Shown here piece by piece: positions 62,393 through 64,000 of a DNA stretch of 64,000 nucleotides; within the stretch, counting starts at the first letter, position 1; every line of letters starts with the position of its first letter. This DNA comes from Sporosarcina sp. P33. GTDB lineage: Bacteria; Bacillota; Bacilli; Bacillales_A; Planococcaceae. Below the pieces are notes generated by a model. The model made no database searches. It saw only the letters and a program-made list of their open reading frames with translations, and was not told where the DNA came from. The translations under genes were made by a program, and so were the position numbers. The stretch is from the NCBI RefSeq assembly GCF_002077155.1, contig NZ_CP015027.1, positions 1,094,501 to 1,158,500 on the forward strand, given 5' to 3'.

Positions 62393-63211
62393 TTACACTT
62401 TCTGTGTTCCCTTTAAAAATGCGCCTACACCCTTCTCACGAACGATCCGGCCTGCTTCCGCAATTTCCTGTTCCTGGCTTAAGAAGAACATAGAAATTGC
62501 CGTTTCAATATTATAATCAAGCGACTGTTTCAAATTCATCATTTCATATGTCTTATTAATTGTCATCTTTGTAATTTTCAGCGCAGATGGCGGTATATTC
62601 ACCATTTTCTCTGCCAGCTTTATGGCTTCCGCCAATAGCTCTTCTTGAGGTACAACCCGATTGAAAATGCCTAAGCGGTAGCCCTCTTCCGCATCAACGG
62701 AGTCACCGGTAAAAAGGAGTTCTTTCGCTTTTCGCAAGCCCACAATCCACGGCATCATCAAAGTAGCCGGCGCTGCCCCAAAACGGATCTCAGGTTCGCC
62801 AATCATAGCTGTATCGGACGCAATGGCCATGTCTGCAGAGAATACCCAATCAGCTGCTACTCCGTAAGCGTGTCCATCTACTGCGGCAATCACAGGTTTC
62901 TTCAAGTCCCAAAGTTTCAGTCCAACCCGCAAGAAAGTTTCCAGTTGAGCACGGTAAACTTCTGACGGTTCGTCGCCAATAGGAGACGGCAGATCCATTG
63001 ACTCTTTAAGATCTGCACCTGCGGAGAAGTTCCCCCCTGCACCCGCCAAGATTACCACTTTTACGTTTGAATCTTTTTCTGATTGATCCAGTGCATCCCA
63101 GATATCTTCCGTCATTTGCTCCGTCACCGCATTTAATTTATTAGGACGATTTAAAGTAATCGTCGCAATGTGATCTTCAATTTTGTATAGGATTGTATTA
63201 TAATCTTTCAT
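62393..63211 (-). CDS. Enoyl-CoA hydratase/isomerase family protein, atypical active site
   Basis: 272 residues. NRPNKLNAVTEQM and NFSAGADLKE (oxyanion) are conserved, but the GGG.EL helix that carries the first catalytic Glu reads YGVAADWVFSAD, while the second Glu is kept in IGEPEIRFGAAP. Simple hydration may therefore be altered; lyase, isomerase or thioester roles are possible. It follows the BCCT transporter with a 14-base overlap. ATG at 63211 after GAGGAAG. Confidence 0.8.
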   Translation of the reverse strand: MKDYNTILYKIEDHIATITLNRPNKLNAVTEQMTEDIWDALDQSEKDSNVKVVILAGAGGNFSAGADLKESMDLPSPIGDEPSEVYRAQLETFLRVGLKLWDLKKPVIAAVDGHAYGVAADWVFSADMAIASDTAMIGEPEIRFGAAPATLMMPWIVGLRKAKELLFTGDSVDAEEGYRLGIFNRVVPQEELLAEAIKLAEKMVNIPPSALKITKMTINKTYEMMNLKQSLDYNIETAISMFFLSQEQEIAEAGRIVREKGVGAFLKGTQKV

Positions 63212-64000
63212 ATTTTTCTTCCTCTCTATTTTCAAATTTCACAATACCACTATTTAAATGCTGGTCAGCTATGATTCCAAGATTTCCTTTTTGTAAATTG
63301 ATGCCCGCTGGCTCCAAATTTTCTTTCACCATATTCTGATCAGCAATTTCAGCTTCTTCCAGCTCCACATCTTGTTCGAGGTGTGCTTCTGTTTTCAGCA
63401 TTCTCAGTAACGAAATGACGAGAAGTGCAATCACTAAAATAAATGGAAGCGCTGTCAAAATTGAAGCGGTTTGTATTGTTTGAAGATCTCCTCCAAGAAC
63501 CATCAAGGTTGCCGGTAAAATAAACAAAGTAATAGCCCAGAACAATCTATTCCATTTAGCTGGTTCTTCATTCATTTTAAGTTCTGGTGTGGTTGCTGAT
63601 GCCATCATATAGGCGGCAGAATCGAATGTTGTAGCTAAAAATATTAAAGCAATGAAGCTAAACACTAGTACAGCAAACCAGCCAAAAGGAAGCGTATTGA
63701 TGACTTCAATAATTGCCGCGGGTGCACCAATTTGCTCTACCAAACTGGTTATCGATAAAACTTTTGTAAGCTCTAAGTTCATGGCATAATTTCCTAGAAT
63801 CGTAAAGTACGCTGTGCATCCCAGCGATCCCCAAGATATTCCGCCCAAGATTACTTGTTGAATGGTTCTCCCTTTGGAAATCTTCGCAATGAAAAGTCCC
63901 ATGAATGGAGTGTAAACAATCCACCAAGCCCAATAAAAAACGGTCCACCCCTCAACAAAACCTGAATTACTGACCGGATCTGTATACGTATTCCAGCGTA
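63198..64000 (-). CDS. BCCT-family transporter (betaine/carnitine/DMSP type), C-terminal part
   Basis: The window holds the last 266 residues; the start lies beyond 64000. WTVFYWAWWIVYTPFMG with ISKGRTIQQ is the BCCT signature around helix 8, followed by helices 9-12 and an acidic tail (HLEQDVELEEAEIADQ) that may sense osmolarity. It imports quaternary or tertiary ammonium/sulfonium compounds. Next to acrylate-handling genes, DMSP (DddT-like) is a good candidate; glycine betaine or carnitine cannot be excluded. Confidence 0.88.
   Translation of the reverse strand, partial: RWNTYTDPVSNSGFVEGWTVFYWAWWIVYTPFMGLFIAKISKGRTIQQVILGGISWGSLGCTAYFTILGNYAMNLELTKVLSITSLVEQIGAPAAIIEVINTLPFGWFAVLVFSFIALIFLATTFDSAAYMMASATTPELKMNEEPAKWNRLFWAITLFILPATLMVLGGDLQTIQTASILTALPFILVIALLVISLLRMLKTEAHLEQDVELEEAEIADQNMVKENLEPAGINLQKGNLGIIADQHLNSGIVKFENREEEKYERL

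Noticed and set aside
63970-63990. TGACCGGAT sequence resembling the TetR operator
   Set aside because: It lies inside the BCCT coding region and matches only one half-site.
1-64000. CRISPR arrays, tRNA/rRNA genes, insertion sequences, prophage
   Set aside because: No repeat-spacer pattern, cloverleaf, transposase or phage gene was seen; the only direct repeats are the small paralogous genes and KGG genes.

Overview
The window reads as an intact stretch of core chromosome from a low-to-moderate G+C, σB-containing member of the Bacillales. Family content (DUF1540, YunC, YugN, KGG stress proteins, YflT, VLRF1) and a Gram-positive acrylate/3-hydroxypropionate-type cluster suggest Planococcaceae, with Sporosarcina the best guess; this is inference, since no rRNA or marker gene is present. 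I see no tRNA, rRNA, CRISPR array, insertion sequence or prophage.

Layout. 0-2 kb: the start of a cytochrome P450, a DUF1540 protein, an EamA exporter and a hotdog thioesterase. 2-8.7 kb: a six-gene polyamine operon (speD-speA-speE-speB plus carboxynorspermidine-type dehydrogenase and decarboxylase) behind a ~225-nt leader with a strong terminator and a mutually exclusive antiterminator pairing. 8.7-15.6 kb: a Ca2+/H+ antiporter and a dipeptide ABC operon (D-F-A-B-C). 15.7-25 kb: an exported phosphodiesterase, a superoxide dismutase with two MntR-like boxes, a hydrolase, an NSS symporter, and divergent genes for a CDP-glycerol transferase and a sucrose-phosphate synthase/phosphatase-like pair. 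25-39.5 kb: many small stress genes, a 1283-residue SF1 helicase with a partner, a candidate structured RNA, glnA, an amidohydrolase, a tspO relic and hypothetical genes. 39.5-53 kb: a PadR-controlled membrane module, several enzymes, a purine permease, a penicillin acylase, an aeRF1-type factor, a lipoprotein NagZ and a BASS transporter. 53.2-54.4 kb: five tandem 40-residue paralogues in two blocks, each with a Rex/Fnr-type palindrome. 55.4-64 kb: a catabolic cluster (HIBYL-CoA hydrolase, malonate/methylmalonate semialdehyde dehydrogenase, Fe-ADH, two enoyl-CoA hydratases, AcuI-type reductase, TetR regulator, BCCT transporter) carrying TGACCGGTCA-like operators.

Three themes tie the window together. 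First, ten clear and one weaker σB-type promoters (GTTT..-N13/14-GGGWAW) lie between 9.7 and 39.4 kb, so much of this half is a general-stress neighbourhood. Second, the polyamine operon encodes two complete routes for aminopropyl transfer. Third, the right end has the enzyme set expected for acryloyl-CoA to 3-hydroxypropionate to acetyl-CoA, as in DMSP catabolism; the DMSP-cleaving enzyme itself is not in view. The tandem redox-box peptide array is the least explained element.
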